Assembly (NCBI RefSeq): GCF_002215495.1
Contig: NZ_CP021378.1
Span: 2,542,764-2,606,763, forward strand
Length of the DNA stretch: 64,000 nt
Direction: 5' to 3'
From: Porphyrobacter sp. CACIAM 03H1
GTDB lineage: Bacteria > Pseudomonadota > Alphaproteobacteria > Sphingomonadales > Sphingomonadaceae
Shown here: positions 16,081 to 26,093 of the stretch, piece after piece
Numbering within the stretch: position 1 is the first letter of the stretch
Layout: every line of letters starts with the position of its first letter
Notes under the pieces: model-generated
Told to the model about the DNA's origin: nothing
Seen by the model: the letters and a program-made list of their open reading frames with translations, nothing else
Databases searched by the model: none
Made by a program: the position numbers and the translations under genes

Positions 16081-18993
16081 TCAGCGCCGTTCAAGCAGCG
16101 GCTTGAGGTAGGCTCCCGTGAACGACCGGGGTTCCTCGGCAACCGCCTCCGGCGTCCCCACCGCCACGATCTCCCCCCCTCGCACGCCGCCCTCGGGGCC
16201 GAGGTCGATGATCCAGTCGGCGGTCTTGATCACGTCGAGGTTGTGCTCGATCACCACCACCGAATTGCCCTGCTCCACCAGCCGGTGCAGCACTTCCAGC
16301 AATTTTCGGACGTCCTCGAAGTGGAGGCCGGTGGTCGGCTCGTCGAGGATGTAGAGGGTCTGGCCGGTGGAGCGGCGGGCGAGTTCCTTGGCGAGTTTCA
16401 CGCGCTGGGCCTCGCCGCCGGATAGCGTCGTCGCCTGCTGGCCGACCTTGACGTAGCCGAGGCCGACCTCGTTCAGCATCCGCATCTTCTCGCGGATCGG
16501 GGGGACGGCCTTGAAGAATTCCTCGGCGTCCTCGATCGTCATGTCGAGCACGTCGGCGATCGAGTGGCCCTTGAACTTCACCTCGAGCGTCTCGCGGTTG
16601 TAGCGCTTGCCGTGGCATTCCTCGCAGGTGACGTAGACGTCGGGGAGGAAGTGCATCTCGATCTTGATGAGGCCGTCGCCCTGGCACTTCTCGCAGCGGC
16701 CGCCCTTGACGTTGAAGGAGAAGCGGCCGGGCTTGTAGCCGCGCGCGAGGCTCTCGGGGAGGCCGGCGAACCAGTCGCGGATCTGGGTGAAGGCGCCGGT
16801 GTAGGTGGCGGGGTTGGAGCGCGGGGTGCGGCCGATGGGGGACTGGTCGATCTCGATGACCTTGTCGCAGTGGTGGAGGCCGGTGATCTCGTCATGCGCC
16901 CCGGCGATGACCCGTGCGCCGTTGAGGACGCGGGCGGCGCCGGCCTGGAGGGTGTCGATGGTGAGCGAGGACTTGCCCGAGCCGCTGACGCCGGTGATGC
17001 AGGTGAAGGTGCCGAGCGGGATCTTCGCGGTGACGCCCTTGAGATTGTTGGCGCGGGCGTTCTTGACCTCGATGTGGTGCCCGTTGCCCTTGCGGCGCTT
17101 GGCCGGGACGTCGATCTTGCGCTTGCCGGTGAGGTAGTCGGCGGTGAGCGAGCCCTTGGCCTTGAGGATCTGCTTGAGGGTGCCCTCGGCCACCACTTGC
17201 CCGCCGTGCACCCCGGCACCGGGGCCGAGGTCGACGATATGGTCGGCGGCGCGGATCGCGTCCTCGTCATGCTCGACGACGATCACGGTGTTGCCGAGGT
17301 CGCGCAGGCGCTTGAGGGTTTCCAGCAGCCGGTCGTTGTCGCGCTGGTGGAGGCCGATGGAGGGCTCGTCGAGCACGTAGAGCACGCCGGAGAGGCCGCT
17401 GCCGATCTGGCTGGCCAAGCGGATGCGCTGGCTCTCGCCCCCGGAGAGCGTACCGCTTGTGCGGTCGAGGTTGAGGTAGTCGAGCCCCACGTTGTCGAGG
17501 AAGCCCAGCCGCTCGTTGATCTCCTTGAGGATCGCGCGGGCGATCTGGCTCTGCTGCGGGGTCAGGTATTGATCGAGGCCGAGGAACCATGCTTTGGCGT
17601 CCGCCACGCTCATCTGCACCGGCGTGGCAATGTCGGTCGGCCCGTCGGCGCCGGGGATCTTCACCGATAGCGCCTTCTCGTTGAGCCGCTTGCCGCCACA
17701 GGTCTCGCAGGGCTGCGCGGTCTGGTACTTCGACAGCTCCTCCTGCATCCAGGCGCTCTCGGTCTGCATCATGCGGCGATTGAGGTTGCCGATCACGCCC
17801 TCGAAGGGCTTGTGAACGGTGTATTCGCGGCGACCGTCCTTGAAGGTCAGCGGCACCGGCATCCCGCCCGTGCCGTGGAGGATGATGAGCTTCTGCTCGG
17901 GCGCGAGGTCCTTCCACGGCGTGGTGAGGTCGAAGCCGTAGGCCTTGGCGAGGCTGGCGAGCACCTGCATGTAATAGGGCGAAGGCGGGTTGGACTTGGC
18001 CCAGGGCACCACCGCGCCCTGCTTGAGGGTCAGCGCCTCGTTGGGCACCACCAGCTGCGGATCGAACAGCATCTTCTCACCGATCCCGTCGCACGCCGGA
18101 CACGCGCCTTGCGGGGCGTTGAAGGAGAAGAGGCGCGGCTCGATCTCCTCGATGGTGAAGCCGCTCACCGGGCAGGCGAATTTCTCGGAGAAGACGATGC
18201 GGTTGGGCGGCAGGCCCGCCCCCTTCATGGCACCCCCGCCCTGCCCCTCGTTCTCGCGCCCGGGCACCACCCCGTCGGCGAGGTCGACATAGGCCAGGCC
18301 TTCGGCAAGCTTCAGCGCCTGTTCGAAGCTGTCGGCGAGCCGCGTCTCGATGCCTTCGCGCACCGCGATGCGATCGACCACCACCTCGATGTCGTGCTTG
18401 AACTTCTTGTCGAGCGCAGGCGCCTCCTCGATCGGGTAGATCTCCCCGTCGATCCGCACGCGGGTGAAGCCCGCGCGCTGCCATTCGGCGATTTCCTTGC
18501 GGTATTCGCCCTTCCTCCCGCGCACCACGGGGGCGAGCAGATAGGCGCGCGTGCCCTCGGGCAGGGCCATCACCCGGTCGACCATCTGGCTGACGGTCTG
18601 GGCGGAGATCGGCTCGCCGGTGGCAGGCGAATAGGGCGTGCCCACCCGCGCCCACAGCAGGCGCATGTAGTCGTAGATCTCGGTAACGGTCGCCACGGTC
18701 GAGCGCGGGTTGCGGCTTGTCGTCTTCTGCTCGATCGAGATCGCCGGCGAGAGCCCGTCGATATGCTCGACATCGGGCTTCTGCATCATCTCTAGGAACT
18801 GGCGCGCATAGGCCGAAAGGCTTTCGACATAGCGCCGCTGCCCCTCGGCATAGATCGTGTCGAAGGCGAGGCTCGACTTGCCGCTCCCCGACAGCCCGGT
18901 GACGACGATCAGCGCATCGCGCGGCAGATCGATGTCGATACCCTTGAGATTATGTTCGCGCGCACCGCGCACGCTGATCGTTGTGAGGCTCAT
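16081..18993 (-). CDS. uvrA: Excinuclease ABC subunit A, 970 aa
   Basis: It carries two ABC ATPase halves: Walker [11 protein letters not shown] (residues 33-42) and [10 protein letters not shown] in the second half. Signature loops are [16 protein letters not shown] and [16 protein letters not shown], with two LDEPS/LDEPT Walker B regions. The C-terminal zinc module CEKCQGDG...CEECHGKRY is intact. In the first zinc module the second cysteine of CxxC is serine (CPVSGFT), while the later CPAC pair is kept; I recall this as common in alphaproteobacteria. UvrA finds bulky DNA damage and loads UvrB. A LexA box lies 12 bases upstream of the start, and no Shine-Dalgarno is visible. Length is slightly above E. 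coli UvrA. Confidence 0.97.
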   Translation of the reverse strand: MSLTTISVRGAREHNLKGIDIDLPRDALIVVTGLSGSGKSSLAFDTIYAEGQRRYVESLSAYARQFLEMMQKPDVEHIDGLSPAISIEQKTTSRNPRSTVATVTEIYDYMRLLWARVGTPYSPATGEPISAQTVSQMVDRVMALPEGTRAYLLAPVVRGRKGEYRKEIAEWQRAGFTRVRIDGEIYPIEEAPALDKKFKHDIEVVVDRIAVREGIETRLADSFEQALKLAEGLAYVDLADGVVPGRENEGQGGGAMKGAGLPPNRIVFSEKFACPVSGFTIEEIEPRLFSFNAPQGACPACDGIGEKMLFDPQLVVPNEALTLKQGAVVPWAKSNPPSPYYMQVLASLAKAYGFDLTTPWKDLAPEQKLIILHGTGGMPVPLTFKDGRREYTVHKPFEGVIGNLNRRMMQTESAWMQEELSKYQTAQPCETCGGKRLNEKALSVKIPGADGPTDIATPVQMSVADAKAWFLGLDQYLTPQQSQIARAILKEINERLGFLDNVGLDYLNLDRTSGTLSGGESQRIRLASQIGSGLSGVLYVLDEPSIGLHQRDNDRLLETLKRLRDLGNTVIVVEHDEDAIRAADHIVDLGPGAGVHGGQVVAEGTLKQILKAKGSLTADYLTGKRKIDVPAKRRKGNGHHIEVKNARANNLKGVTAKIPLGTFTCITGVSGSGKSSLTIDTLQAGAARVLNGARVIAGAHDEITGLHHCDKVIEIDQSPIGRTPRSNPATYTGAFTQIRDWFAGLPESLARGYKPGRFSFNVKGGRCEKCQGDGLIKIEMHFLPDVYVTCEECHGKRYNRETLEVKFKGHSIADVLDMTIEDAEEFFKAVPPIREKMRMLNEVGLGYVKVGQQATTLSGGEAQRVKLAKELARRSTGQTLYILDEPTTGLHFEDVRKLLEVLHRLVEQGNSVVVIEHNLDVIKTADWIIDLGPEGGVRGGEIVAVGTPEAVAEEPRSFTGAYLKPLLERR

Positions 18994-19004
18994 GGAGGAG
19001 GTTT

Positions 19005-19019
19005 GTTCCGGAAATGTTC
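19005..19019. promoter_or_regulatory. LexA (SOS) box GTTC-N7-GTTC before uvrA
   Basis: GTTC (19005-19008), seven bases, GTTC (19016-19019) matches exactly the alphaproteobacterial SOS box. It sits 12-26 bases upstream of the uvrA start (18993). Repression by LexA and induction by DNA damage is the expected consequence. Confidence 0.82.
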
Positions 19020-19454
19020 GCGTGGGTCAAGGGCGCGCGGCAAGGCGGCGCGCCGGTCATCCCCAGATGGAGACGAAGGCGCGGGAGTGCAACGGGCGAG
19101 GCGGGGAATGGTGCCCGGCCGGGGGCGGAGATCGAACGATCGAACCCCGGACGCCGGCGGGCTTTTCGCGTCACCGACCTGGCAGTGTGCGGCGCGTTTC
19201 AGGACAACGGGGCCGCGCCGATGGCGATCCGCAATTGCCGAAACCCAAGCAATTCCGCCATTTTCACCGCCCTATAGAAAATCTGTAGTCGCCAGTCCGG
19301 CCCCCTTCGGCCACAAGGAGGGCCTCTCTGCGGAGCTCCGGCCGGGTCCTTTCAGGGTCGCAACCTGGCCGGTCGGACGGGGCCTGCGGATGGGGGCGGA
19401 ACTTGGCGGGCGGGCTTTGGGAAGGGCTCCCCGCCGCATGTTCGGCAAGGCGCC
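19020..19454. other. Intergenic region, no gene recognised
   Basis: About 435 bases upstream of uvrA and downstream of the ABC transporter. No protein-like frame or tRNA seen. It holds an inverted repeat AATTGC/GCAATT (19233-19238/19249-19254). A GC-rich stem-loop of roughly nine pairs at about 19300-19325 may end transcription of the ABC operon or mark a leader. Confidence 0.5.
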
Positions 19455-20210
19455 TCACTCCGCTCCCGGCAGCGCGCTCGACAGGGCCATCGCGCCCGGC
19501 TCGCCCAGCCACCGCGCCTGCACGCCCCACCCCTTGCGGATCACGTCGGGATTGAGCGCCTCGGCGGGCGGGCCCTCGGCGATCAGGCGGCCTTCCTTCA
19601 GCACCAGCACGTGATCGGCATGGTTCATCGCCAGCGCGAGATCGTGGAGCACCAGCACCACCCCCTGCCCTGCCGCCGCACAGGCCCTCAGATGGGCGAC
19701 GAGAGCGAGCTGGTGCGCGAGATCGAGCGCGGCGAGGGGCTCGTCGGCGAGAATCCAGCGCGGGCTCCCCGCCAGCACCCGCGCCAGCAGCGCCCGCGCG
19801 CGCTCGCCGCCTGACAGCCGGCTCGCAGGGCGGTGGCGCAGGTCCGCCAGATCGAGCGCCGCCAGCGCCGCTTCCACAGCCCCGGTGCCCCGGTCCCGCC
19901 ACGGCAGGCGGCCGAGGGCGACGAGGTTCTCGACCGCCACGTCCCAGGCGATATCGGGGGTCTGCGGCAGATAGCCGATCGCCTTCGCCCGCTCGCGCGC
20001 CGGAAGGGTGGCGAGCGCGCTCCCCTCCAGCGTCACCGCCCCGGCGGAGGAGGCCAGCAGCCCCGCAAGCCCGAGCAGCAGCGAGGACTTGCCCGCACCG
20101 TTGGGGCCGGTGATCGCGGTGATCCGGCCGGACGAGAGCGCGGCGGTCAGGCCCTCCACCACAGTCCGCCCGCCGCGCATCAGGGAAAGGTTCTCGGCTG
20201 CCAGCGTCAC
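19455..20210 (-). CDS. ABC transporter ATP-binding protein (BtuD/FecE type), 251 aa
   Basis: The GTG start at 20210 overlaps the permease stop (GTGA). Walker A GPNGAGKSS is at about residues 31-39, the Q-loop is YLPQTPDIAWD, the signature LSGGERARALLARVLAG and Walker B WILADEPLAALD. YLPQ and the length fit the FecCD-type vitamin B12/iron-siderophore importer class. It energises uptake across the inner membrane with the two genes before it (binding protein, permease). Confidence 0.9.
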   Translation of the reverse strand: MTLAAENLSLMRGGRTVVEGLTAALSSGRITAITGPNGAGKSSLLLGLAGLLASSAGAVTLEGSALATLPARERAKAIGYLPQTPDIAWDVAVENLVALGRLPWRDRGTGAVEAALAALDLADLRHRPASRLSGGERARALLARVLAGSPRWILADEPLAALDLAHQLALVAHLRACAAAGQGVVLVLHDLALAMNHADHVLVLKEGRLIAEGPPAEALNPDVIRKGWGVQARWLGEPGAMALSSALPGAE

Positions 20211-21208
20211 AGGCGCCCCCGTCGCATCCGCAGCAGCAGCCAGCCGAAGAAGGGCGCGCCGATCAGCGACAGGGCGATGCCCAGCCGCAGCTCGGTGACC
20301 AGCGGCAGAATCCGCACGATGCTGTCCGCGGCAAGCACGAGGCAGGCCCCGGCGAGCGCGCTCGGCAGGATCAGGCTGGAGGGCAGGCGGTCGGTCAGCG
20401 GGCGGACCAGATGGGGCACGACGAGGCCGACGAAGCCGATGATCCCCGCCACCGCCACGCCCGCGCCCACTGTCATTCCGACGCCCGCGACCAGCAGCAG
20501 CAGGAGCCGCGCCGGATCGACCCCGAGCGAGCGCGCCGCTTCCTCCCCGAGCGTCAGGGCATCGAGGCTGCGCGCCGCCAGCGCCAGCACGCCGATCCCG
20601 GCGAGCGTGAGCGGCGCGGCGATGGCAACCTCGCGCCACGACCGGTCGGTGAGCGCGCCGTTGAGCCACATGACGATCTCGGACAGGGCGAAGGGATTGG
20701 GCGCCAGCGTGATCGCAAGTGCGGTGAGCGCGCCGGCGAGGCTCGCCAGCATCAGGCCGGCGAGCGTGAAGAGCGCGATCCCGCCGCCTGCGCCGCCCGC
20801 CGCGTCGGAGGCGGTGCGCCCGGCGATAAGCGCCAGCAGCGCCATGCCGCCGCCCGCCCCCGCCAGCGCGAGCGCCGGCAGGCTCCAGGCGGCAAGGTGC
20901 GGCGGCAGGACGGGGACCAGCCAGAAACTCGCCACCGCGCCCAGCGCCGCCATCGGGGCTATGCCGAAGAGGCCCGGGTCTGCGAGCGGGTTCCTGAGAT
21001 AGCCTTGCATCGCCGCGCCCGCCGCGCCCAGCCCCGCGCCGATCACCACCGCCAGCATCGCGCGGGGCGCGCGCAGTTCGGCGAGGATCAGGCCGGCATT
21101 GGCGGGAAGCGCGGGCGCAAAGGGATCGATCCACACGCGGCCGGCCAGCAGCGACAGCGGCAGCAGCACCGCGAGAAGGCCGGCAAAGACGAGGCTCGCC
21201 CGGTTCAT
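20207..21208 (-). CDS. FecCD-family ABC transporter permease, 333 aa
   Basis: Start MNRASLVFAGLLAVL at 21208 overlaps the binding-protein stop (ATGA). There are nine to ten helices, with the family blocks LRAPRAMLAVVIGAGLGAAGAAMQGYLRNPLADPGLFGI, WLNGALTDRSW, LGVDPARL and GIIGFVGLVVPHLVRPL. It is the transmembrane channel for a cobalamin, haem or ferric-siderophore importer; the ligand is not determined by sequence. Confidence 0.92.
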   Translation of the reverse strand: MNRASLVFAGLLAVLLPLSLLAGRVWIDPFAPALPANAGLILAELRAPRAMLAVVIGAGLGAAGAAMQGYLRNPLADPGLFGIAPMAALGAVASFWLVPVLPPHLAAWSLPALALAGAGGGMALLALIAGRTASDAAGGAGGGIALFTLAGLMLASLAGALTALAITLAPNPFALSEIVMWLNGALTDRSWREVAIAAPLTLAGIGVLALAARSLDALTLGEEAARSLGVDPARLLLLLVAGVGMTVGAGVAVAGIIGFVGLVVPHLVRPLTDRLPSSLILPSALAGACLVLAADSIVRILPLVTELRLGIALSLIGAPFFGWLLLRMRRGRL

Positions 21209-22056
21209 GCCCCGCGCTCCACCGCCGCGCGGATCGCCCGCAGCCGGGCGCGGGCGCGCGGAATGGTCGGCCCGCCGCACCAGATCAGCGAGGGATCGAA
21301 GGCTGCGACCTGCATTCCGGGCACGCCCTGCGCGAGCAGCGGGTGGCGCTGGCCCTCCGCCTCGCCCGCCACCAGCAGCACCTGCGGCGGATCGGCGAGC
21401 ACGGCCTCGAGGCTCACCCGGTCAGCCTGGCGCAGCCCGCGCGCGGCAGCGTGGCTGACGAAGCCCTCCTCGCGCAGCAGCTCGGCGATCAGCGTCGCCT
21501 CGCCCGCGACGATCTCCCCCGGCTGCCACAGCAGCGCGTCGAGGGGCGTATCGGCTGCGGGAGGCGGCGCGGCGATGCGCGCGGCGAGCGCCTCGCCCTC
21601 GCGCACGCGTCCGGCGAGCGCGGCCACCTCGCGCACCTGAGCGGCGCTCTCGGCGATCGAGGTGGGGCTGCCGAAGGTCGCCACCCGCAGTCCCGCGCGC
21701 TCCAGCGCCTGCCGCGTCGGCTGGGGCAGGAAGATCGAGGCGAGCACCAGATCCGGCTGGCGGGCGATCACCTCCTCGGCCGTGCCGCCCGTCGCGCCAT
21801 AACGCGCGGCGATGCTTCGCGGGATGGAGCTGGAGCCGGGATCGCGGCTGTAGTGCGACAGCGCCAGCACCTGCTCCGGCCCCGCGATCTCCACGAGGAT
21901 CGCGTCGAGACAGGGGTTGAGGCTGACGATGGTCGGGTGCGCGGGATCCTCCGGACGCGTGGGCGGAGGGCCGGCGCAGGCCGCAAGGCACAGCAGCGCA
22001 AGCAGCGCCCCGCGCCCCCTGCCCCGCCAGCCTGTCGTGATGCGATCCCGCGCCAT
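21205..22056 (-). CDS. ABC transporter substrate-binding lipoprotein (BtuF/FecB type), 283 aa
   Basis: Signal with lipobox LLCLAACAGP (Cys at about residue 28) predicts a lipid-anchored periplasmic protein. IVSLNPCLDAILVEIAGPEQVLALSHYS is the start of the helical-backbone metal-receptor fold, and VIARQPDLVLASIF and VPGMQVAAFDPSLIWCGGP fit cobalamin/siderophore receptors. First gene of a three-gene overlapping operon. No cobalamin riboswitch is visible upstream and no TonB receptor is adjacent, so cobalamin versus siderophore is open. Confidence 0.85.
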   Translation of the reverse strand: MARDRITTGWRGRGRGALLALLCLAACAGPPPTRPEDPAHPTIVSLNPCLDAILVEIAGPEQVLALSHYSRDPGSSSIPRSIAARYGATGGTAEEVIARQPDLVLASIFLPQPTRQALERAGLRVATFGSPTSIAESAAQVREVAALAGRVREGEALAARIAAPPPAADTPLDALLWQPGEIVAGEATLIAELLREEGFVSHAAARGLRQADRVSLEAVLADPPQVLLVAGEAEGQRHPLLAQGVPGMQVAAFDPSLIWCGGPTIPRARARLRAIRAAVERGA

Positions 22057-22101
22057 ATCCCTTGCGGCCAAGGCGATAGGCGGGCGCGGGCGTGCAGGCA
22101 A

Positions 22102-22141
22102 CGGGTTAAGAACCCGCAGCGCGCCGTCCCGAATCGGGACG
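22102..22141. promoter_or_regulatory. Two inverted repeats between divergent ABC operon and wall hydrolase
   Basis: CGGGTT-aag-AACCCG (22102-22116) and CGTCCCGA-a-TCGGGACG (22125-22141) sit 46-85 bases before the binding-protein start and 57-96 before the hydrolase start. The second contains a GANTC methylation site. Both are suitable operator sites; neither matches a Fur consensus. Confidence 0.45.
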
Positions 22142-22197
22142 CGGGGCCGCCCTGCCCTCGCCCCGCCCCCGGCGCGCGCGTAAGGCGGGGTCCGATC

Positions 22198-23343
22198 ATG
22201 GGCACAGCGCACACCCCCTTCGCCTTCAGGGCTCCGGCCTCCCGCCGCCGCTGGAGCCTGCCGGTGGGGCCGTGGCGCAAGCGTCTTGCGGTGCTGGTCG
22301 CGGCGATCGCCGTGCCCGCGATGGCGGCAACAGGCGGGGTCGGCACGCTCCCGGGTCCGGCGGTGGAAAGCACCGCCGCGGTTGCCACCCGCAAGGCCGC
22401 CGAGGCAGCCCTGCCCTTCGAGCGCCCTGGCATGAGCTTCCCGGGCTCGGCCTTCTACTACATGGCCGATCCCGCCGGCACGGCGCTGGTCGCGCTGCCC
22501 GATGCCGACCCCCTGGCCCACGGCGCCGCCGAGGGCGCGCGCGAGCTCGGTGCGCTGATCGATGTCGGCGCTGCGGCCAAGCCCTTCTACTCCCCCGGCA
22601 CCGGCATCACCCACATGCGCGCGCAGGAATGCCTTGCGCAGGCCGTCTGGTACGAGGCCGCGAGCGAGAGCGAGGCTGGGCAGCGGGCCGTGGCACAGGT
22701 GGTGCTCAACCGTGTCGCCCACCCCTCGTGGCCTTCGAGCGTGTGCGGGGTGGTCTACCAGGGGTCGGAGCGCAGCACCGGCTGCCAGTTCACCTTCACC
22801 TGCGACGGCAGCCTCGCGCGGCGCCCTTCGGGCGTGAGCTGGGCGCGGGCGCAGCGCATCGCGGCCGAGGCGCTGTCGGGGAGCGTCTATGCCCCGGTCG
22901 GCCTTGCGACCCATTACCACACGCTCTGGGTCAATCCTTACTGGGCCGGCACGCTCGACCATATCGGCACGATCGGGGCGCACCGCTTCTACCGCAACCG
23001 CGGGACGAGCGGGCAGGCGGCAGCCTTCACCGGAGGCTATGCCGGGCTCGAGCCGGTGGTGAGCGGTCGCACAGCGCCGGCCGCCGCGACGATCGTGCCT
23101 GTGGCTTCCGATGCCGTGCCGGGCCGTCCGGTGATCGCCTATGATCTCGGTCCCGTGCCCGCGGCGCGGCAGGCCGCGCGGGCGGCGGGCGTTAAGGCTC
23201 CGGCCGATCCCGCCGCCGACGCACCCGCACCCGCCTATGCCGGGACAGGCGCGGTGAAGGCCGAATATGCCCGATCCGGACAGTGGAAAGCGCAGCCGGG
23301 CGCGGCCCCGGCCCCTGCTCCCGCGCCCGTTCCTGCCCAGTAG
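22198..23343 (+). CDS. Cell wall hydrolase, SleB/Hydrolase_2 family, 381 aa
   Basis: A single N-terminal membrane segment or uncleaved signal (about residues 28-46) leads to a catalytic Hydrolase_2 domain at about residues 140-260. It shows ECLAQAVWYEAASESEAGQRAVAQVVLNR (probable catalytic Glu153), then SVCGVVYQ, CQFTFTCDG and ATHYHTLWVNPYW. The Ala/Pro-rich C-terminal 100 residues are low complexity and probably span the periplasm. Such enzymes cleave peptidoglycan; the sphingomonad members are usually vegetative rather than spore-linked. ATG 22198 was chosen because the region upstream is the divergent promoter. Confidence 0.88.
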   Translation: MGTAHTPFAFRAPASRRRWSLPVGPWRKRLAVLVAAIAVPAMAATGGVGTLPGPAVESTAAVATRKAAEAALPFERPGMSFPGSAFYYMADPAGTALVALPDADPLAHGAAEGARELGALIDVGAAAKPFYSPGTGITHMRAQECLAQAVWYEAASESEAGQRAVAQVVLNRVAHPSWPSSVCGVVYQGSERSTGCQFTFTCDGSLARRPSGVSWARAQRIAAEALSGSVYAPVGLATHYHTLWVNPYWAGTLDHIGTIGAHRFYRNRGTSGQAAAFTGGYAGLEPVVSGRTAPAAATIVPVASDAVPGRPVIAYDLGPVPAARQAARAAGVKAPADPAADAPAPAYAGTGAVKAEYARSGQWKAQPGAAPAPAPAPVPAQ

Positions 23344-23472
23344 CACCGCCGCGCGGAACAGGGTTAAGGTCCCGGCAACCCTGTTGCCACACCAAGCCTT
23401 AGCGGCACCCGGGCTAGGCGGCCTGCAACGCCGGATACCGAAGCCGGCCAAGAACACGGGAACCGCCACACC

Positions 23473-23814
23473 ATGTCCGTCCGCTTCGCCTCCGCCAATC
23501 ATCCGGCCCGCCGTCTCGGATGGCGTGCTGCAGGGCGCGGGCTGGTGGCCCCGGCCCTGGCGCGGGCGGTCAACGACAATCCGCGCGCGGGCGGCCCTGC
23601 CGAGCCGACGGCAGTGCGCTTCGATCCCCTGCTGACCGATGCGCTGAAGCATTTCGCCGTCCACGGCCTTGCATCGGCCGAAGCCGCAGCGGAACTCGCC
23701 GCCGAAGCCTCGCAGCGCGACGATGCCGATGCCCGCGATCACTGGCTGGCCGTGACCCGGATGTTCGACCGCCGCCTCGCCGCGCGGGCCGAGCGGGTGC
23801 TCGAACCCGCCTGA
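23473..23814 (+). CDS. Small conserved hypothetical protein, 113 aa
   Basis: Cytoplasmic, mostly helical. The C-terminal half (LKHFAVHGLASAEAAAELAAEAS, then WLAVTRMFDRRLA) resembles a small alpha-helical protein that I have seen annotated as hypothetical in sphingomonads; no function is known. A weak hairpin GGCAAC/GTTGCC (23374-23388) precedes it. Confidence 0.6.
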   Translation: MSVRFASANHPARRLGWRAAGRGLVAPALARAVNDNPRAGGPAEPTAVRFDPLLTDALKHFAVHGLASAEAAAELAAEASQRDDADARDHWLAVTRMFDRRLAARAERVLEPA

Positions 23815-23983
23815 CCACACCTGCCAAGTCCCGCTTCCCTAAGGTCCTGCACCACAGGGCGGTCCGTCTGTGCGTCAACCTGATCCATTAATGCAATTGC
23901 GAACTGTTTGCAAAGATAGTTGCCGCATCCGCGCTTTTGCCGGTTGCAATCGCATTTCGAGCGGCCTACCGCGCCTCATGTAA

Positions 23984-25048
<1,065 letters not shown>

Positions 25049-25058
25049 TTCTCAACTC

Positions 25059-25120
25059 CGTCACCCCAGCGAAAGCCGGGGCCTAGGGGCTCTAGGTGCC
25101 AGCTTCCGCCGGCATGACGA
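25059..25120. repeat. Palindromic intergenic repeat (CGTCACCCCAGCGAAA... type)
   Basis: It begins CGTCACCCCAGCGAAAGCCG and ends GCCGGCATGACGA, so outer CGTCA and TGACG are inverse. A related element lies at 61840-61923. It sits between mdh and sucD, inside a likely transcript. Confidence 0.6.
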
Positions 25121-25135
25121 ACAAGGAAAAACCCA

Positions 25136-26026
25136 ATGTCCATCCTCGTAAACAAAGACACCAAGGTCATCACCCAAGGCATGACCGGCAACACCGGCAC
25201 CTTCCACACCCAGGCCGCGCTCGATTACGGGACGCAGATGGTCGCGGGCGTGACCCCGGGCAAGGGCGGCACCACCCATATCGGCCTGCCGCAGTTCGAC
25301 ACCGTGCGCGAAGCCAAGGCCGCGACCGGCGCGACCGCTTCGTGCATCTACGTGCCCCCGCCGTTCGCCGCCGACGCGATCTGCGAAGCGATCGATGCCG
25401 AGATCGAGCTGATCATCTGCATCACCGAGGGCATCCCGGTGCTCGACATGGTCCGCGCCAAGCGCGCGCTCGCGGGCTCGAAGTCGCGCCTCATCGGCCC
25501 CAACTGCCCCGGCGTGCTGACCCCGAACGAGTGCAAGATCGGCATCATGCCGGCCAACATCTTCAAGAAGGGCTCGGTCGGCATCGTCTCGCGCTCGGGC
25601 ACGCTCACTTATGAAGCCGTGCATCAGACCACGATGGCGGGCCTCGGTCAGACCACCGCGGTCGGCATCGGCGGCGATCCGGTCAACGGCACGAACTTCA
25701 TCGACGTGCTCGACCTGTTCCTCGACGACTCCGAAACCGAGTCCATCATCATGATCGGTGAAATCGGCGGCTCGGCGGAAGAAGAAGCCGCCGCCTTCAT
25801 CAAGGCCGAGGCCGCCAAGGGCCGCAAGAAGCCGATGGTCGGCTTCATCGCCGGGCGCACCGCCCCTCCGGGCCGCCGCATGGGCCACGCGGGCGCGATC
25901 GTCTCGGGCGGCCAGGGCGGCGCCGAGGACAAGATCGCGGCGATGGAAGACGCGGGCATCCGCGTCTCGCCCTCGCCTTCGCTGCTCGGCGAAACGCTGG
26001 CCGCGATGCTGAAAGAAAACGCCTGA
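25136..26026 (+). CDS. sucD: Succinyl-CoA ligase [ADP-forming] alpha subunit, 296 aa
   Basis: [37 protein letters not shown] and [14 protein letters not shown] form the CoA-binding N-terminal domain. [22 protein letters not shown] is diagnostic, and [20 protein letters not shown] contains the phosphorylated active-site His. It makes ATP (or GTP) from succinyl-CoA together with SucC. sucC is not adjacent and is not in the window, which is unusual compared with the common sucCD order. Confidence 0.97.
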   Translation: MSILVNKDTKVITQGMTGNTGTFHTQAALDYGTQMVAGVTPGKGGTTHIGLPQFDTVREAKAATGATASCIYVPPPFAADAICEAIDAEIELIICITEGIPVLDMVRAKRALAGSKSRLIGPNCPGVLTPNECKIGIMPANIFKKGSVGIVSRSGTLTYEAVHQTTMAGLGQTTAVGIGGDPVNGTNFIDVLDLFLDDSETESIIMIGEIGGSAEEEAAAFIKAEAAKGRKKPMVGFIAGRTAPPGRRMGHAGAIVSGGQGGAEDKIAAMEDAGIRVSPSPSLLGETLAAMLKENA

Positions 26027-26039
26027 GTTAACGACTACC

Positions 26040-26065
26040 GGCCCCTCGCGTTCTAGCGAGGGGCC
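26040..26065. terminator. Perfect 10-bp stem-loop between sucD and sucA
   Basis: GGCCCCTCGC (26040-26049) and GCGAGGGGCC (26056-26065) with loop GTTCTA. There is no T-run; it probably attenuates or processes the transcript between sucD and sucA. Confidence 0.6.
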
Positions 26066-26093
26066 ATCCTTCCTCCTCCCCGGGAGTCCCACG

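Noticed and set aside
18994..19454. tRNA gene suggested by a TCGAACC-like word
   Set aside because: No cloverleaf arms or matching acceptor stem around it.
22057..22197. Cobalamin riboswitch upstream of the ABC importer
   Set aside because: No B12-box or the usual conserved leader core can be seen in the 141-base gap.
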